Positions 1 to 8,858 of a stretch of 64,000 nt of DNA are shown in pieces (positions within the stretch are counted from its first letter, which is position 1; the number at the start of each line of letters is the position of its first letter). This DNA is from Alphaproteobacteria bacterium (GTDB taxonomy: Bacteria > Pseudomonadota > Alphaproteobacteria > Rhizobiales > Amorphaceae), in NCBI GenBank assembly GCA_030431335.1, contig JAUIJH010000001.1:1-64000 (forward strand), in the 5' to 3' direction. The position numbers were made by a program, and so were the translations under genes. The notes beneath the pieces are model-generated. The model had not been told where the DNA came from, searched no databases, and saw only the letters and a program-made list of their open reading frames with translations.

Positions 1-2
1 AC

Positions 3-131
3 GACCTCACCGAGATGCGTGGCGACCGGCAGCAATTTGTCGGCAAAGTCCAGGAACGCTACGGACTTGCCAGGGACGAGGCGGAACGGGAAGTGGATAC
101 TTGGTTCTCCACCTGGGAATCCAAGCACTGA
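3..131 (+). CDS. CsbD family protein, C-terminal part (5' truncated by window edge)
   Basis: The third frame from the window edge reads about 42 codons to a TGA. It ends in a highly charged stretch containing GDRQQFVGKVQERYG followed by ARDEAEREVD and a Trp-rich tail. This is the usual C-terminus of CsbD-like small stress proteins, which are roughly 60-70 residues long, so only the start is missing. CsbD proteins are small, soluble and of unclear biochemical role, and are often induced by general stress. The ORF track misses it because its start lies outside the window. A strong hairpin with a T-rich tail follows directly, so it appears to end its own transcript. The family call is fairly safe; no function is claimed. 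Confidence 0.8.
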   Translation, partial: DLTEMRGDRQQFVGKVQERYGLARDEAEREVDTWFSTWESKH

Positions 132-143
132 TCGATTGTCGGC

Positions 144-180
144 CGGCGCGCTCCGAAAGGGGCGCGCCGCTCTTCTTTTA
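144..180 (+). terminator. Rho-independent terminator after the CsbD gene
   Basis: An 8-bp perfect GC stem, CGGCGCGC (144-151) with GCGCGCCG (162-169), is followed by the T-rich run CTCTTCTTTTA. It begins 13 nt after the CsbD stop codon. The rest of the gap to the MFS gene (181-410) shows no ORF with plausible coding content and no clear promoter. Confidence 0.75.
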
Positions 181-410
181 GGCTGCGGCCAACGTTACGA
201 CGCTGGCGGCTGCATCCCGCCCCCCCCCTGGGTTTCCAGGCGCCTTTCCGGCGACACGGCCCTCGCCCATTGCGGCCCCATCGTCGAATGGCCGTCCGCC
301 TTCGCGCCTCGCCACCACCTCCACCACCACCCGATTGCCGAACGCGATATGTGCTGCCGCACGGAACGGCTGGCGCTCCGCGCGCGGGCGCGCTAAATCC
401 TCCATCGTTC

Positions 411-1682
411 ATGGATTCCCGCAGCCGTATCGGCCCACCCCCTCATCCCTGGCGCTGGATCGCCCTTGGCGCCGGCATCCTGGCGCAGCTTTCGATGTCC
501 TCGCTGCAGCAGGGATTGCCGGTGCTCGGCCCCTTCCTGCTCGAGGCGTTCCACCTCACGCTGCCGGGGCTTGGGGTGCTGCTCGCCGCCTCCTCGTGGG
601 GCGCGCTCGGGACGCTGTTCATCTGGGGCCGGCTCGCCGATCTGATCGGCGAGCGCAAGGTGGTGGTCATCGGGCTGTCCGGGGCCATCCTGGCGCTGCT
701 TCTTGCCACCCAGTGCGTCACGGCGCTGCAACTGGGGCTCTGCCTCGCGCTGGCGGGGGCCACGGCGAGCTCCGCGATCGCCGCCTCCGGGCGCGCGGTG
801 CTCGGCTGGTTCCCGCGCGACCAGCGCGGCTTCGCGCTGGGGCTGCGGCAGATGGCGGTGCCGCTTGGCTCCACTCTCGCGGCGGTGACGCTGCCCTTCG
901 CGGTGATCCATTTCGGCTGGCCGAGCGCCTTCCTCGCCCTCGCCGCCTACTCGGTGATCGGCGCGATCGCCAGCATCCTCGGCCTTCGCCCGCCGCCCCC
1001 GCTCACCGCGCAGGCGATGGCACCGGGTGCCCTCCCGGTCCGCTCTCCGGTCAAGGACCGCACCATCTGGCAGCTCTCGACGGCCTGCGGCGTCATGCTG
1101 TGGTCGCAGATGGCGCTCAACGCGTTCCTGGTGGTCATGCTCGTCGACTTCCACGGCCTGAGGGCCACCGAGGCGGCGCTGATTTTCGCGCTCATTCAGA
1201 TCGCGAGCGGCATCATCCGCATCGTCGTGGGGCGGCTGTCGGACATCACCGGGCGGCGCCTGCCGCATTTGCGGCTGTGCGGCACGGTGCTCACGGTGAC
1301 GCTGTTCGCGGCCGCCTTCTGCAACGGAACGCCGACGCTGCTGGGCATCGTCCTGCTGATTTTCGCCAGCCTCGCGAGCTATAGCTGGAACGGTCTCGCC
1401 TTCACCGCCGTCGCCGAACTCGCCGCGCCGGGGCGCGCCGGAACCGCGCTCGGCATGCACGGCACCATGATGCGCCTCTTGACCGTGCCGACCACGCTGG
1501 CCTTTGGTATCGCCGCCGCCGAACTCGGCTGGTCGGCCGCCCTCGTCCTGTTGGCCTTCTTCCCGCTCGCCGCCATCATTGCGCTGGCGCCGATCCAGCG
1601 GGAGGAGCTGCGCCGCTTCAGTTTCGAGGCCGCGTCCGCCGCCGGATCGCAGCCACCCGCGCCCCCTCCCCGGATGCCCTGA
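411..1682 (+). CDS. MFS transporter
   Basis: A 423-residue inner-membrane protein with about 12 hydrophobic segments, the usual size for a major facilitator. The cytoplasmic loop after TM2 carries the MFS signature as GRLADLIGERK (G-x-x-x-D-R-x-G-R-K type). The equivalent loop in the second half is GRLSDITGRR. I start at the ATG coding MDSRSRIGPP rather than the ORF-track start at 270, because the upstream 47 codons are a Pro/Arg-rich low-complexity stretch with no membrane character. The substrate cannot be read from the sequence. The next gene, an acyl-CoA ligase, begins 35 nt downstream on the same strand, so the two may be co-transcribed and an organic acid is one possible substrate. Confidence 0.88.
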   Translation: MDSRSRIGPPPHPWRWIALGAGILAQLSMSSLQQGLPVLGPFLLEAFHLTLPGLGVLLAASSWGALGTLFIWGRLADLIGERKVVVIGLSGAILALLLATQCVTALQLGLCLALAGATASSAIAASGRAVLGWFPRDQRGFALGLRQMAVPLGSTLAAVTLPFAVIHFGWPSAFLALAAYSVIGAIASILGLRPPPPLTAQAMAPGALPVRSPVKDRTIWQLSTACGVMLWSQMALNAFLVVMLVDFHGLRATEAALIFALIQIASGIIRIVVGRLSDITGRRLPHLRLCGTVLTVTLFAAAFCNGTPTLLGIVLLIFASLASYSWNGLAFTAVAELAAPGRAGTALGMHGTMMRLLTVPTTLAFGIAAAELGWSAALVLLAFFPLAAIIALAPIQREELRRFSFEAASAAGSQPPAPPPRMP

Positions 1683-1717
1683 CGGGTGCCCGTGGAGGCC
1701 AGACAAGAAAGACCGCA

Positions 1718-3214
1718 ATGAGCGAAAGCCCGAGCACCATCAGAGCCCTCCTCGACGGCCGCACCGGCCCCGCCCTCGGCCAGCCGGGCCGCCCGGACCT
1801 CGATTTCGCCGCCCTTGCCGGCGTCGTCGACAAGGTGGGCCGCCAGCTGGCGGGGCTCGGTATCGCGCCCGGCGACGACGTCGCCATCGTGCTGCCCAAC
1901 GGGCCGGAGATGGCCGCCGCCTTCCTCGCGGTCGGGAGCCACGCCGTCGCGGCGCCCCTCAACCCCTCCTATACGCGCGACGAGTTCGCCTTCTACATGG
2001 AAGACCTCGGCGCCAAGCTCCTCATCGCCGGCGCCGACACCCCCGCGCGCGCCGCCGCCGAGAGCCTCGGCATCCGCGTCGTCGGCATCGAGGCGGGCGA
2101 AGCGGCGGGCGACATTTCGCTCAAAGACGCGCCCGAGGGCGAGGCGCGCCGCAACGGACCGGACGACGTGGCGCTGGTGCTGCACACCTCCGGCACCACC
2201 TCGCGGCCCAAGATCGTGCCGCTCACGTCGCGCAACGTCACCGCGTCGGCCGCCAACATCGCCGCGACGCTGACGCTCGGCCCGGACGATCGCTGCCTCA
2301 ACATCATGCCGCTGTTCCACATCCACGGCCTGATCGCGGCGGTCCTGTCGTCGCTGTCGGCGGGCGCCTCCATCTCCTGCACGCCCGGCTTCGACGCGCT
2401 CAAATTCTTCGGCTGGCTCAGCGAGGTGAAGCCAACCTGGTACACCGCGGTGCCGACGATGCACCAGGCGATCCTGTCGCGCGCCAAGCGCAACGCCAAG
2501 GCGGTGAAGGCGGCGAACCTGCGCTTCGTGCGCTCCTCCTCCGCCTCGCTGCCCATCCCCGTGCTGACGGCGCTGGAAGAGACCTTCTCCTGCCCGGTGA
2601 TCGAGGCCTACGGCATGACGGAGGCCTCGCACCAGATGGCCTCCAACCCGCTGCCGCCGGCCGCCCGCAAGCCCGGCAGCGTCGGCCCCGCCGCCGGACC
2701 CGAAGTCGCCATCATGTCCGAGGACGGCGTGCTGCTGGGGGCCGGCGAGGTGGGCGAGATCGTCATCCGCGGGCCCAACGTGACGCTGGGCTACCGCTCC
2801 AACCCCAAGGCCAACGCGGAGAACTTCACCAACGGCTGGTTCCGCACCGGCGACCAGGGCGACATGGATCCCGACGGCTACGTCACCATCCGCGGCCGCC
2901 TGAAGGAGATCATCAATCGCGGCGGCGAGAAGATTTCCCCGCGCGAGGTCGACGATGTGCTGATCGAGCACCCCGCCGTCGCGCAGGTCGTCACCTTCGC
3001 CGTGCCGCACGACAAGCTGGGCGAGGATGTCGCCGCCGCCGTCGTCCTCGCCGACGGGCAGAGCCTCGACGCCAAGGAGTTGCGCGAGTTCGCCGCCAAG
3101 TCGCTCGCCCCCTTCAAGGTGCCGCGCACGGTTCTGATCCTCGACGAGATCCCCAAGGGCGCCACCGGCAAATTGCAGCGCATCGGGCTCGCCGAAAAGC
3201 TGGGCCTGGCATGA
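1718..3214 (+). CDS. AMP-forming acyl-CoA synthetase, oxalate-CoA ligase-like
   Basis: A 498-residue member of the ANL adenylating family, which activates a carboxylic acid with ATP and joins it to CoA in the cytoplasm. The P-loop-like motif is LHTSGTTSRPKIVPL near residue 150. The A5 motif is YGMTEASHQMASNPLP, then GWFRTGDQGDMDPDGY, and the catalytic lysine region is PKGATGKLQRIGL near the C-terminus. The TEASHQMASNPLPP stretch resembles the plant AAE3/yeast Pcs60 oxalyl-CoA synthetase group more than long-chain ligases; this is a remembered resemblance, not a computed one. Its stop overlaps the start of the next gene (ATGA), indicating an operon with the reductase and HAD genes. Confidence 0.88.
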   Translation: MSESPSTIRALLDGRTGPALGQPGRPDLDFAALAGVVDKVGRQLAGLGIAPGDDVAIVLPNGPEMAAAFLAVGSHAVAAPLNPSYTRDEFAFYMEDLGAKLLIAGADTPARAAAESLGIRVVGIEAGEAAGDISLKDAPEGEARRNGPDDVALVLHTSGTTSRPKIVPLTSRNVTASAANIAATLTLGPDDRCLNIMPLFHIHGLIAAVLSSLSAGASISCTPGFDALKFFGWLSEVKPTWYTAVPTMHQAILSRAKRNAKAVKAANLRFVRSSSASLPIPVLTALEETFSCPVIEAYGMTEASHQMASNPLPPAARKPGSVGPAAGPEVAIMSEDGVLLGAGEVGEIVIRGPNVTLGYRSNPKANAENFTNGWFRTGDQGDMDPDGYVTIRGRLKEIINRGGEKISPREVDDVLIEHPAVAQVVTFAVPHDKLGEDVAAAVVLADGQSLDAKELREFAAKSLAPFKVPRTVLILDEIPKGATGKLQRIGLAEKLGLA

Positions 3215-4203
3215 AGATCTGCGTCTTCGGCGCCGGCGCCATCGGCGGCTATCTCGCGGTGCGGCTGAAGAACGCCGGCGAGGACGTGTCCATCGTCGCG
3301 CGCGGCCCGCACCTTGCCGCCATCAAGGAAAACGGCCTCACGCTGCGCATCGACGGCCGCGAGGAGGTGGCCGAGATCGCCGCGACCGACGATCCGGCCG
3401 CGCTCGGGCCGCAGGACTATCTGGTGATCACGCTCAAGGCGCACTCCGTGCCGCCGATCGCCGACAAGCTCGCCCCCCTGATCGGCCCGGACACCACCAT
3501 CGTCACGGGCATGAACGGCGTGCCCTACTGGTATTTCCATGGGCTCGAAGGCTGGGACGAGCGGCGCATCGAGGCGGTCGACCCGGGCGGGGTGGTGTCG
3601 AGGGCGCTGCCGCCGGCGCAGGCGCTCGGCTGCGTCGTCTATCCGGCCTGCGAGGTGGACGAGCCCGGCATCGTCCGCCACGTCGACGGCGACCGCTTCA
3701 CGCTCGGCGAGCCGGACGGCTCCAAGTCGGACCGCGCCACGGCGCTGTCGGAGGCGCTGCGCGCGGCCGGCTTCAAGGCCCCGGTGCGCCCCCGCATCCG
3801 CGACGAGATCTGGGTCAAGCTGTGGGGCAACCTCGCCTTCAACCCCTTGTCCGCGCTCACGGGGGAGACGCTCGACGTCCTCGCCACGCAGCCGGACCTG
3901 CGCGCCATCGCCCGCGCCATGATGGTGGAGGGCCAGGCCGTCGCGGAGGCCTTCGGCGCCAAGTTCGCCATCGGCGTCGACAAGCGCATCGACGGGGCGG
4001 CCGCCGTCGGCGCGCACAAGACCTCGATGCTGCAGGACCTGGAGCGCGGCCGCCCGATGGAGATCGACGCCCTCGTCACCGCCGTCGCCGAGCTCGGCCG
4101 GCTCGCCGAGGTGCCGACGCCCGCCATCGATACCGTGCTCGCCCTGGTGCAGGCCCGCGCGCGCACCGCGGGCACCTATTCCGCCCCGCGTCCCACCGCC
4201 TGA
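3211..4203 (+). CDS. 2-dehydropantoate 2-reductase family protein
   Basis: A 330-residue NADPH-dependent reductase of the ApbA/PanE family. The N-terminal Rossmann motif is CVFGAGAIGGYLA. The substrate-domain signature KLWGNLAFNPLSALTG lies near residue 205, with the conserved Lys and Asn. The start ATG overlaps the stop of the ligase gene by 4 nt; the ORF track hides it inside a longer read-through frame. True PanE makes pantoate for CoA. Many catabolic operons carry PanE paralogues that reduce other 2-oxo acids, and this setting (ligase plus haloacid-dehalogenase-like gene) favours a paralogue. Substrate is therefore left open. Confidence 0.87.
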   Translation: MKICVFGAGAIGGYLAVRLKNAGEDVSIVARGPHLAAIKENGLTLRIDGREEVAEIAATDDPAALGPQDYLVITLKAHSVPPIADKLAPLIGPDTTIVTGMNGVPYWYFHGLEGWDERRIEAVDPGGVVSRALPPAQALGCVVYPACEVDEPGIVRHVDGDRFTLGEPDGSKSDRATALSEALRAAGFKAPVRPRIRDEIWVKLWGNLAFNPLSALTGETLDVLATQPDLRAIARAMMVEGQAVAEAFGAKFAIGVDKRIDGAAAVGAHKTSMLQDLERGRPMEIDALVTAVAELGRLAEVPTPAIDTVLALVQARARTAGTYSAPRPTA

Positions 4204-4216
4204 GCGAGGACAAGCC

Positions 4217-4933
4217 ATGGCACTCAGCGACTTCGACGTCCTCACCTTCGACTGCTACGGCACCCTGATCGACTGGGAATCGGGCATGGTCGCCGGGCTC
4301 GCGCCGCTCCTCGCCGAGCGGCCCGAGCTGACGCGGGAGGAGGTCCTCGAGGCGCATGCGCGGGCCGAAGCGGCGCAGCAGGCGCAGACACCGGCGATGC
4401 GCTACGCCGACCTCCTCGCGGTGGTCTACAAGCGCCTCGCCGAGCGCTGGGGGCTCAGCGCGAGCCACGAGGCGTGCGTCGCCTACGGCCGCTCCGTCCC
4501 CGACTGGCCCGCCTTCCCCGACAGCGCCGACGCGCTGCGCTATCTCGGCGAGCACTACAAGCTCGTCATCCTGTCCAACGTCGACAACGAAAGCTTCGAG
4601 GGTTCGCGCGCAAAACTCGGCGTGCCGTTCGACGCGATCTATACCGCGCAGGACATCGGCTCCTACAAGCCCGCCGCCGCCAATTTCGAATACATGATCC
4701 GCAACCTCGCCGAGATCGGCATCGCCCGCAGCAGCATCCTGCACGTGGCCGAGAGCCTCTTCCACGACCATGCGCCCGCCAACCGGCATGGCTTGTCCAA
4801 TTGCTGGATCTACCGCCGCCACGACCAGGAAGGCTTTGGCGCCACCATGGACCCCGGCGAGATGCCCCGCACCCAGTTCCGCTTCGATTCCATGGCGGCG
4901 CTGGTGGAGGCGCACAAAGCCGAGCGCGGCTAG
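4217..4933 (+). CDS. Haloacid dehalogenase type II-like HAD hydrolase
   Basis: A 238-residue HAD-superfamily protein. Motif I is FDCYGTLIDWESG with the nucleophilic Asp followed by Cys-Tyr-Gly, the form seen in L-2-haloacid dehalogenases and their relatives. Motif II is ILSNVDN, and the motif III Lys is in IGSYKPAAANFEY. The length matches the dehalogenase group (about 220-240). A GAGGA ribosome site sits 8 nt before the ATG. It lies 13 nt after the reductase and closes the three-gene operon. It could dehalogenate a short 2-haloacid or be a phosphatase; the sequence alone does not settle this. Confidence 0.85.
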   Translation: MALSDFDVLTFDCYGTLIDWESGMVAGLAPLLAERPELTREEVLEAHARAEAAQQAQTPAMRYADLLAVVYKRLAERWGLSASHEACVAYGRSVPDWPAFPDSADALRYLGEHYKLVILSNVDNESFEGSRAKLGVPFDAIYTAQDIGSYKPAAANFEYMIRNLAEIGIARSSILHVAESLFHDHAPANRHGLSNCWIYRRHDQEGFGATMDPGEMPRTQFRFDSMAALVEAHKAERG

Positions 4934-4982
4934 GTTTCGCCGCGTCGACGGCGCGTGCGCGAGGTGCGGTGCCCGCCGCGTC

Positions 4983-6086
4983 TCAGCGCTGCTCGGGAAC
5001 GCGCCCCTCGATGAGATCGATCAGCACCGGATAGGTCAGCGCCGGGTCGGCGCCCGGCTCCTCGGGGTCGATCAGCTCGTGCCCCAACCCATGCTCGGCG
5101 GCAAACACGTAGGTCGTCACATCGCGCCCGTCCTCGCGCCAGGCGGCGACAAAGGCGTCCGTCACGCTGTTGGACACGGCCTGGTCCGCCTCGTTGGTGA
5201 CGACCACGAGATCGCCCGCCGCCGGCGCCGCCTCGCGCCCCTGCCGATAGGTGCCGAGGCCGAGCCGCATGATCTCGCCGATGCCGCGCGTTTCCTGGCG
5301 CTGGTAGGCGTGCGCCATGCCCTCGTAGTTCTCGCGCAGCACCGGGTCCTTCCACATCGACACGCTGGGCAGGATCAGCATCGCCCGCATCAGCGCCGTG
5401 TTGATGCGCGGCCCGAACCCGGCCAGCCCGAAGAACGGCGCGATCAGCACCGCCCGGTCGACATCGGCGCGGTTCTGCGCCACGAACGCCGCCGCCGTGC
5501 CGCCGGCCGAGATCCCCGCCACGATCACCTCTTCGCCAAGACCGGCGGCGATATCCACCGCCTCGTCCCCGAACGCGGCGAGCTCTTCCGCCGTCATGTC
5601 CTTCAAGGCGTCGGTCGCCCGGTCCGCATAGCCGTTCTCAGGCATCCGCACCACGAGCACGGTGTGGCCGCGCCCATGCAGCAGCGGCGCGAAATCGACG
5701 AACGCGCGCGGGCAGCTCGACACCCCGTGCATCAGCACCACCACCGTCTCGGTGGGCGCGCCGTGGTCGAGCAATTGCGGCTCGCACAGGGGATTGAGCG
5801 GCTGCGGCGGATTGGCCCGCATCGCCTCGAAGCGCGCCTTCGCCGCCTCGAAGCTGCCGGCCGGGTCGGAGCGGCTCTTCAAGTCGGCGGTGTCGACGGG
5901 CAGGAAGAACAGCGCCACGCCCGCCGCCGCGATCAGGCCGAGCCAGATCAGCACCGCCCGGCGCAGCCCGGTGAGGAGCGCCGTCACCGCCACCACAAGC
6001 GCAAGCGCGACGGCGAACGCCGCGACCGCGACGACGACGCGGCCCGCCACCGAGGTGACACCCAACAATTCCAATAGCGAATCCAA
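4983..6086 (-). CDS. Membrane-anchored alpha/beta hydrolase
   Basis: 367 residues with two hydrophobic segments in the first about 75 residues, then an alpha/beta-hydrolase domain. The oxyanion/HG motif is VVVLMHGVSSCP, the nucleophile elbow is GISAGG (G-x-S-x-G), and a late His is in EHGLGHELID. It resembles monoglyceride lipase/carboxylesterase-type hydrolases. I chose the TTG at 6086 because a GAGGAG ribosome site lies 8 nt upstream and the 28 codons before it in the ORF-track version are Arg-rich with no hydrophobic character. It converges with the HAD gene (49-nt gap) and diverges from the next hydrolase. Substrate unknown. Confidence 0.75.
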   Translation of the reverse strand: MDSLLELLGVTSVAGRVVVAVAAFAVALALVVAVTALLTGLRRAVLIWLGLIAAAGVALFFLPVDTADLKSRSDPAGSFEAAKARFEAMRANPPQPLNPLCEPQLLDHGAPTETVVVLMHGVSSCPRAFVDFAPLLHGRGHTVLVVRMPENGYADRATDALKDMTAEELAAFGDEAVDIAAGLGEEVIVAGISAGGTAAAFVAQNRADVDRAVLIAPFFGLAGFGPRINTALMRAMLILPSVSMWKDPVLRENYEGMAHAYQRQETRGIGEIMRLGLGTYRQGREAAPAAGDLVVVTNEADQAVSNSVTDAFVAAWREDGRDVTTYVFAAEHGLGHELIDPEEPGADPALTYPVLIDLIEGRVPEQR

Positions 6087-6266
6087 CGGCGCCTCCTCAC
6101 GCGTGGTCCGGCGCCGCCGCGGCCCCGAGCTTGTGCGGCGGACGGTGGCAGATCCGCCCGGGTGCCGCAACGGCGCTTGGCCGAAGCGGGCATGTCGGGC
6201 TAAAGCACCAAGCGGTAGGGGCTGGCCAGCCCGCGAAAGCGGCCTTGGGGAGCACGACGAACCACG

Positions 6267-7952
6267 ATGACCAAAGAGGCCGACACCCCAGCACGCCGGG
6301 GCCTGCGCGTGAACGGCGCCGGCATATTCGCCGGTCTCGTCTTCTTCGCCGCATCGCTCACGCCTTCCCTCGTGCCGCGCGACGCGGTGATCCAGGGCGT
6401 CCTCGGCGGGGCGCTGTTCGCCTTCGGGTACGGGCTCGCGGGTGTTTTCACCGCCGTGTGGCGCTGGTTCGAGTTGCCGCAGCCGCGGCCGAGCCTTGCC
6501 GCCACCGTGTCAACGCTCCTCGCCCTCGCCGGCCTCGGCCTCGCCGTCGCCGCGCTGTCGCAGGCGGCCGAGTGGCAAAATTCCATCCGCGTGCTGATGG
6601 ATCTGCCCGAGGTGGAGACCACGCACCCGCTCCAGGTGGGGCTGATCGCGCTCGGCACCGCGCTGGTACTGATCGTGTGCGGGTTCATCGTCCTCGCGCT
6701 GGTGCCGCTGGTGCGCGCGCGCCTACCCGCGCGCATTCCCCAGCGCCTCGCCAACGCCATCGGCATCGTGATCGCCGTCGTCGTGATCTGGGGCATCGTG
6801 GAGGGCGTGCTGGTGCGCTACACCATGCGGGTGCTCGACCAGTCCTATGCCGCGCTCGACAGCTTGATCGAGCCGGAGGTGGAGGCGCCGCAGGAGGCCT
6901 GGCGCGTCGGCAGCTCCGCCTCGGAGATCGACTGGAAGGATCTCGGCCGGGACGGCCGGCGCTTCGTCGCCCGCGCGCCCTCGGCGGCGGAGATCGGCGA
7001 CTTCTGGCACGCGCCGGCGAAGGAGCCGCTGCGCGTCTATGTGGGGCTCGCCGCGGGCGAGGATCCGTCGGAGCGCGCGGCGCTGGCGCTGGCGGAGCTG
7101 AAGCGCATCGGCGGCTTCGAGCGCGACGTGCTGGTGGTGGCGGTGCCCACCGGCACGGGCTTCATGGAGGAGGCCGCCATCGCGCCGCTCGAATACCTGC
7201 ACAAGGGCGACGTCGCCACCGTGGCGCTGCAATACTCCTACCTGCAGAGCCCCTTCTCGCTGATCTTCGAGCCCGGCTACGGGGCCGAGACGGCCCGCGC
7301 CCTCCTGCGCCAGGTCTACGACCACTGGACCGAGCTCGACAGCGCGGAGCGGCCCCGCCTCTATCTGCAGGGCGTCAGCCTGGGCGCGCTGTCCTCGGAG
7401 AACTCGGTGCGGCTCTACGAGGTGCTGGGCGATCCGATCAACGGCGCGGTGTGGAGCGGTCCGCCCTTCCCCAGCCCCACCCACAAGGCGGCCACCGACG
7501 AGCGCGAGCCGGACTCGTCCGCCTGGCTGCCGCGCCTCGACGACGGCTCGTTCATCCGCTTCACCAACGACGGCAGCAATTTGCAGGACGGCGCGCCGTG
7601 GGGGCCGATGCGCATCGTCTACATGCAGCATCCAAGCGACCCCATCGTCTTCTTCGACGTGGCCATGCTGTGGCGCGCACCCGACTGGCTGACCGGCGAG
7701 CGCGGCCCGGACGTGTCGAGCCAGATGCGGTGGTACCCGGTGGTGACGGCGCTGCAGGTGGCCGCCGACATGGCGCTGTCCAACAACGCCCCCGTCGGGC
7801 ACGGCCATCAATACGCCGCGCAGACCTATATCGACGCCTGGATGGTCGTGACCGATCCGCCCGTCACCGCGGATGAGGTCGAGCGCCTCAAGGCGCTCTT
7901 CGCCAACGGCAAGACGCCCGGCCCGCTGCCGGCGGCCAAGGAAGCACAATGA
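6267..7952 (+). CDS. Alpha/beta hydrolase with N-terminal membrane domain (Abhydrolase_9 family)
   Basis: 561 residues. The first about 210 residues hold four or five hydrophobic helices, including the opening TPSLVPRD motif typical of this family. The C-terminal half is the hydrolase domain, with VYVGLAAGEDPSERAALAL, PTGTGFMEEAA and a nucleophile elbow GVSLGA. Family members are uncharacterised inner-membrane proteins presumed to act on a membrane-associated ester or lipid. Its stop overlaps the next hydrolase start (ATGA), so the pair is translationally coupled. Family assignment is strong; the reaction is unknown. Confidence 0.82.
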   Translation: MTKEADTPARRGLRVNGAGIFAGLVFFAASLTPSLVPRDAVIQGVLGGALFAFGYGLAGVFTAVWRWFELPQPRPSLAATVSTLLALAGLGLAVAALSQAAEWQNSIRVLMDLPEVETTHPLQVGLIALGTALVLIVCGFIVLALVPLVRARLPARIPQRLANAIGIVIAVVVIWGIVEGVLVRYTMRVLDQSYAALDSLIEPEVEAPQEAWRVGSSASEIDWKDLGRDGRRFVARAPSAAEIGDFWHAPAKEPLRVYVGLAAGEDPSERAALALAELKRIGGFERDVLVVAVPTGTGFMEEAAIAPLEYLHKGDVATVALQYSYLQSPFSLIFEPGYGAETARALLRQVYDHWTELDSAERPRLYLQGVSLGALSSENSVRLYEVLGDPINGAVWSGPPFPSPTHKAATDEREPDSSAWLPRLDDGSFIRFTNDGSNLQDGAPWGPMRIVYMQHPSDPIVFFDVAMLWRAPDWLTGERGPDVSSQMRWYPVVTALQVAADMALSNNAPVGHGHQYAAQTYIDAWMVVTDPPVTADEVERLKALFANGKTPGPLPAAKEAQ

Positions 7953-8836
7953 AACCCCGCTATCTCTTCATCGGCGCCGGCGCGCTCGTCGCCGTCCTTC
8001 TGCTCGCGCTGCTCGGCAACACGGTCGCGGGCTATCTCGGCTGGACGGCGCAGCGCCTCACGCGCGCCGAATTGTCGGCGATGCTCAGCCCGCACTACAC
8101 CGTGCACAAGCCCGAGGGGGCCGGCCCCTTCCCCACCGCCCTCCTTTATTCCGGCTGCGACGGCGTGCGCGACAACATGGACCGCTGGGCCGACATGCTG
8201 GTGCACAACGGCTGGGCGGCCATCGTCGTCGACAGCCACACCCCCCGCGAATATGCGGCCAACGAGTGGTGGCGCCTCATCTGCACGGGGCAGCTTTTGA
8301 CCGGGGCGGAACGGGCGGGCGACGTCCTCGTCTCGCTTGCCGATGCGCAGGCGATGGATTTCGTCGACAGCAAGCGCATGGCGCTGATCGGCATGTCGCA
8401 CGGTGGCTGGTCGATCATGGATCTCTTCGCGCTCAGCACTTCCGGGCGCGTGCCGTTCAACCTGCGGGGCGTCTCCTCCGCGAGCGTGTCGGAAACGCTG
8501 GCGAGCGTGCGGGCGCTGATCCTGGTCTATCCCTGGTGCGGGCTGTCCAACCGCGCCCGCCAGTCGGGATGGTCCCATCCTGCGCCGACGCTGTTCCTGC
8601 TGGCGAGCGACGACATCATCGCCCCCTCCAGCGAGTGCGTGGAGATCGCGAGCGACCTCAAAGCCGGCGGCCACACGGTGGAGACGCAATTCTTTTCGGG
8701 CGTGACGCACGGGTTCGACCAGTCCAACCGCTCCTACCTGAGCCCGTTGGAGTTCGACGCCGCCGCCACGGCGACCGCCCTGCGCACCGCGGCCAATTTC
8801 CTCGCCGAGCAGGCAGCGCCCGCGCCCGACAGCTGA
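7949..8836 (+). CDS. Dienelactone hydrolase-family protein with N-terminal membrane anchor
   Basis: 295 residues. One N-terminal hydrophobic segment (about residues 5-28, Ala/Leu/Val rich) could be a signal anchor or signal peptide. An alpha/beta-hydrolase fold follows, with nucleophile elbow GMSHGGWS and a late His in VTHGFDQS. This layout matches periplasm-facing dienelactone hydrolase-like proteins. It overlaps the preceding hydrolase by 4 nt, forming a two-gene unit of membrane hydrolases. It converges with the uxuB gene 22 nt away. Substrate cannot be inferred. Confidence 0.8.
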   Translation: MKPRYLFIGAGALVAVLLLALLGNTVAGYLGWTAQRLTRAELSAMLSPHYTVHKPEGAGPFPTALLYSGCDGVRDNMDRWADMLVHNGWAAIVVDSHTPREYAANEWWRLICTGQLLTGAERAGDVLVSLADAQAMDFVDSKRMALIGMSHGGWSIMDLFALSTSGRVPFNLRGVSSASVSETLASVRALILVYPWCGLSNRARQSGWSHPAPTLFLLASDDIIAPSSECVEIASDLKAGGHTVETQFFSGVTHGFDQSNRSYLSPLEFDAAATATALRTAANFLAEQAAPAPDS

Positions 8837-8858
8837 TCGCGCCGACTCGCGCGGCCGA

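Noticed and set aside
1504-4203. 899-residue plus-strand ORF ending in a PanE-like protein
   Set aside because: The frame before 3211 is a shadow of the acyl-CoA ligase gene.
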